Part shown: positions 5,922 to 5,996 of the stretch, piece after piece
How the letters are laid out: the number at the start of each line of letters is the position of its first letter
Numbering within the stretch: position 1 is the first letter of the stretch
DNA from: an uncultured Candidatus Pelagibacter sp.
GTDB taxonomy: Bacteria > Pseudomonadota > Alphaproteobacteria > Pelagibacterales > Pelagibacteraceae
Assembly: GCA_913043015.1 (NCBI GenBank)
Contig: CAJWKX010000042.1
Span: 1-5,996, forward strand
Length of the DNA stretch: 5,996 nt
Direction of reading: 5' to 3'
Translations under genes and position numbers: made by a program
Notes under the pieces: generated by a model
The model's input: only the letters and a program-made list of their open reading frames with translations
Told to the model about the DNA's origin: nothing
Database searches by the model: none

Positions 5922-5996
5922 ATGAACAACATTAAAAAACTAGGATTAACTGCTCTTGCAGGATCTCTAGTGGCTTCTTCTGCATTTGCAGGAGAT
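5922..5996 (+). CDS. Exported protein, probably an outer-membrane porin; N-terminal 25 residues only
   Basis: Only the first 25 codons are in the window and the gene continues past the right edge. They encode a complete Sec-type signal peptide: a basic n-region M-N-N-I-K-K, the hydrophobic core LGLTALAGSLVASS (7-20), and a cleavage motif A-F-A (21-23), giving a mature protein beginning G-D. The form MNNIKKLGLTALA closely resembles the N-termini of abundant porin-like outer-membrane proteins annotated in SAR11 genomes, hence the call. A signal peptide alone cannot prove the mature function, and a periplasmic protein is the main alternative. The exact TATAAT and AAGGAG elements ahead of it fit a highly expressed envelope protein. 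It is divergent from the DUF3576 gene across 222 bp. Confidence 0.65.
   Translation, partial: MNNIKKLGLTALAGSLVASSAFAGD

Overview
This is an AT-rich, tightly packed bacterial chromosomal window that reads as an alphaproteobacterium, most likely the marine SAR11 clade (Pelagibacterales). The reasons are the strong A+T bias with Lys/Asn/Ile-rich proteins, near-zero intergenic spacing, the neighbourhood parA-parB facing holA-lptE-leuS-DUF3576, and a porin-type signal peptide at the right edge. The clade assignment is inference from these traits, not from a database search.

Left part (2-1101, plus strand): the last 83 codons of the chromosome-partitioning ATPase ParA overlap by 4 bp (ATGA) with a complete parB. 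Together they form the ParABS chromosome segregation module, which is usually encoded near the replication origin.

Middle part (1091-5699, minus strand): a four-gene block runs DUF3576 lipoprotein -> leuS -> lptE -> holA, with gaps of 13, 0 and 6 bp, so it is almost certainly one operon. It combines leucyl-tRNA synthetase, an LPS-assembly lipoprotein, the delta subunit of the DNA polymerase III clamp loader and an uncharacterised lipoprotein. The ends of holA and parB converge and overlap by 11 bp. A possible stem-loop covers both stop codons, and no classical terminator is visible there.

Right part (5700-5996): a 222-bp divergent intergenic region separates the DUF3576 gene from the start of a plus-strand gene for an exported, probably outer-membrane porin-like protein. 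That gene has an exact TATAAT -10 hexamer inside a 14-bp perfect palindrome and an exact AAGGAG ribosome binding site. None of the other starts in the window has such a site. This short region holds most of the visible regulatory structure: palindromes, an inverted repeat, a 9-bp hairpin and a possible 15-codon micro-ORF.

No mobile element, CRISPR array, tRNA/rRNA or defence system was seen. The window is essentially conserved housekeeping core. The items in Part 2 are modest curiosities rather than a new system.
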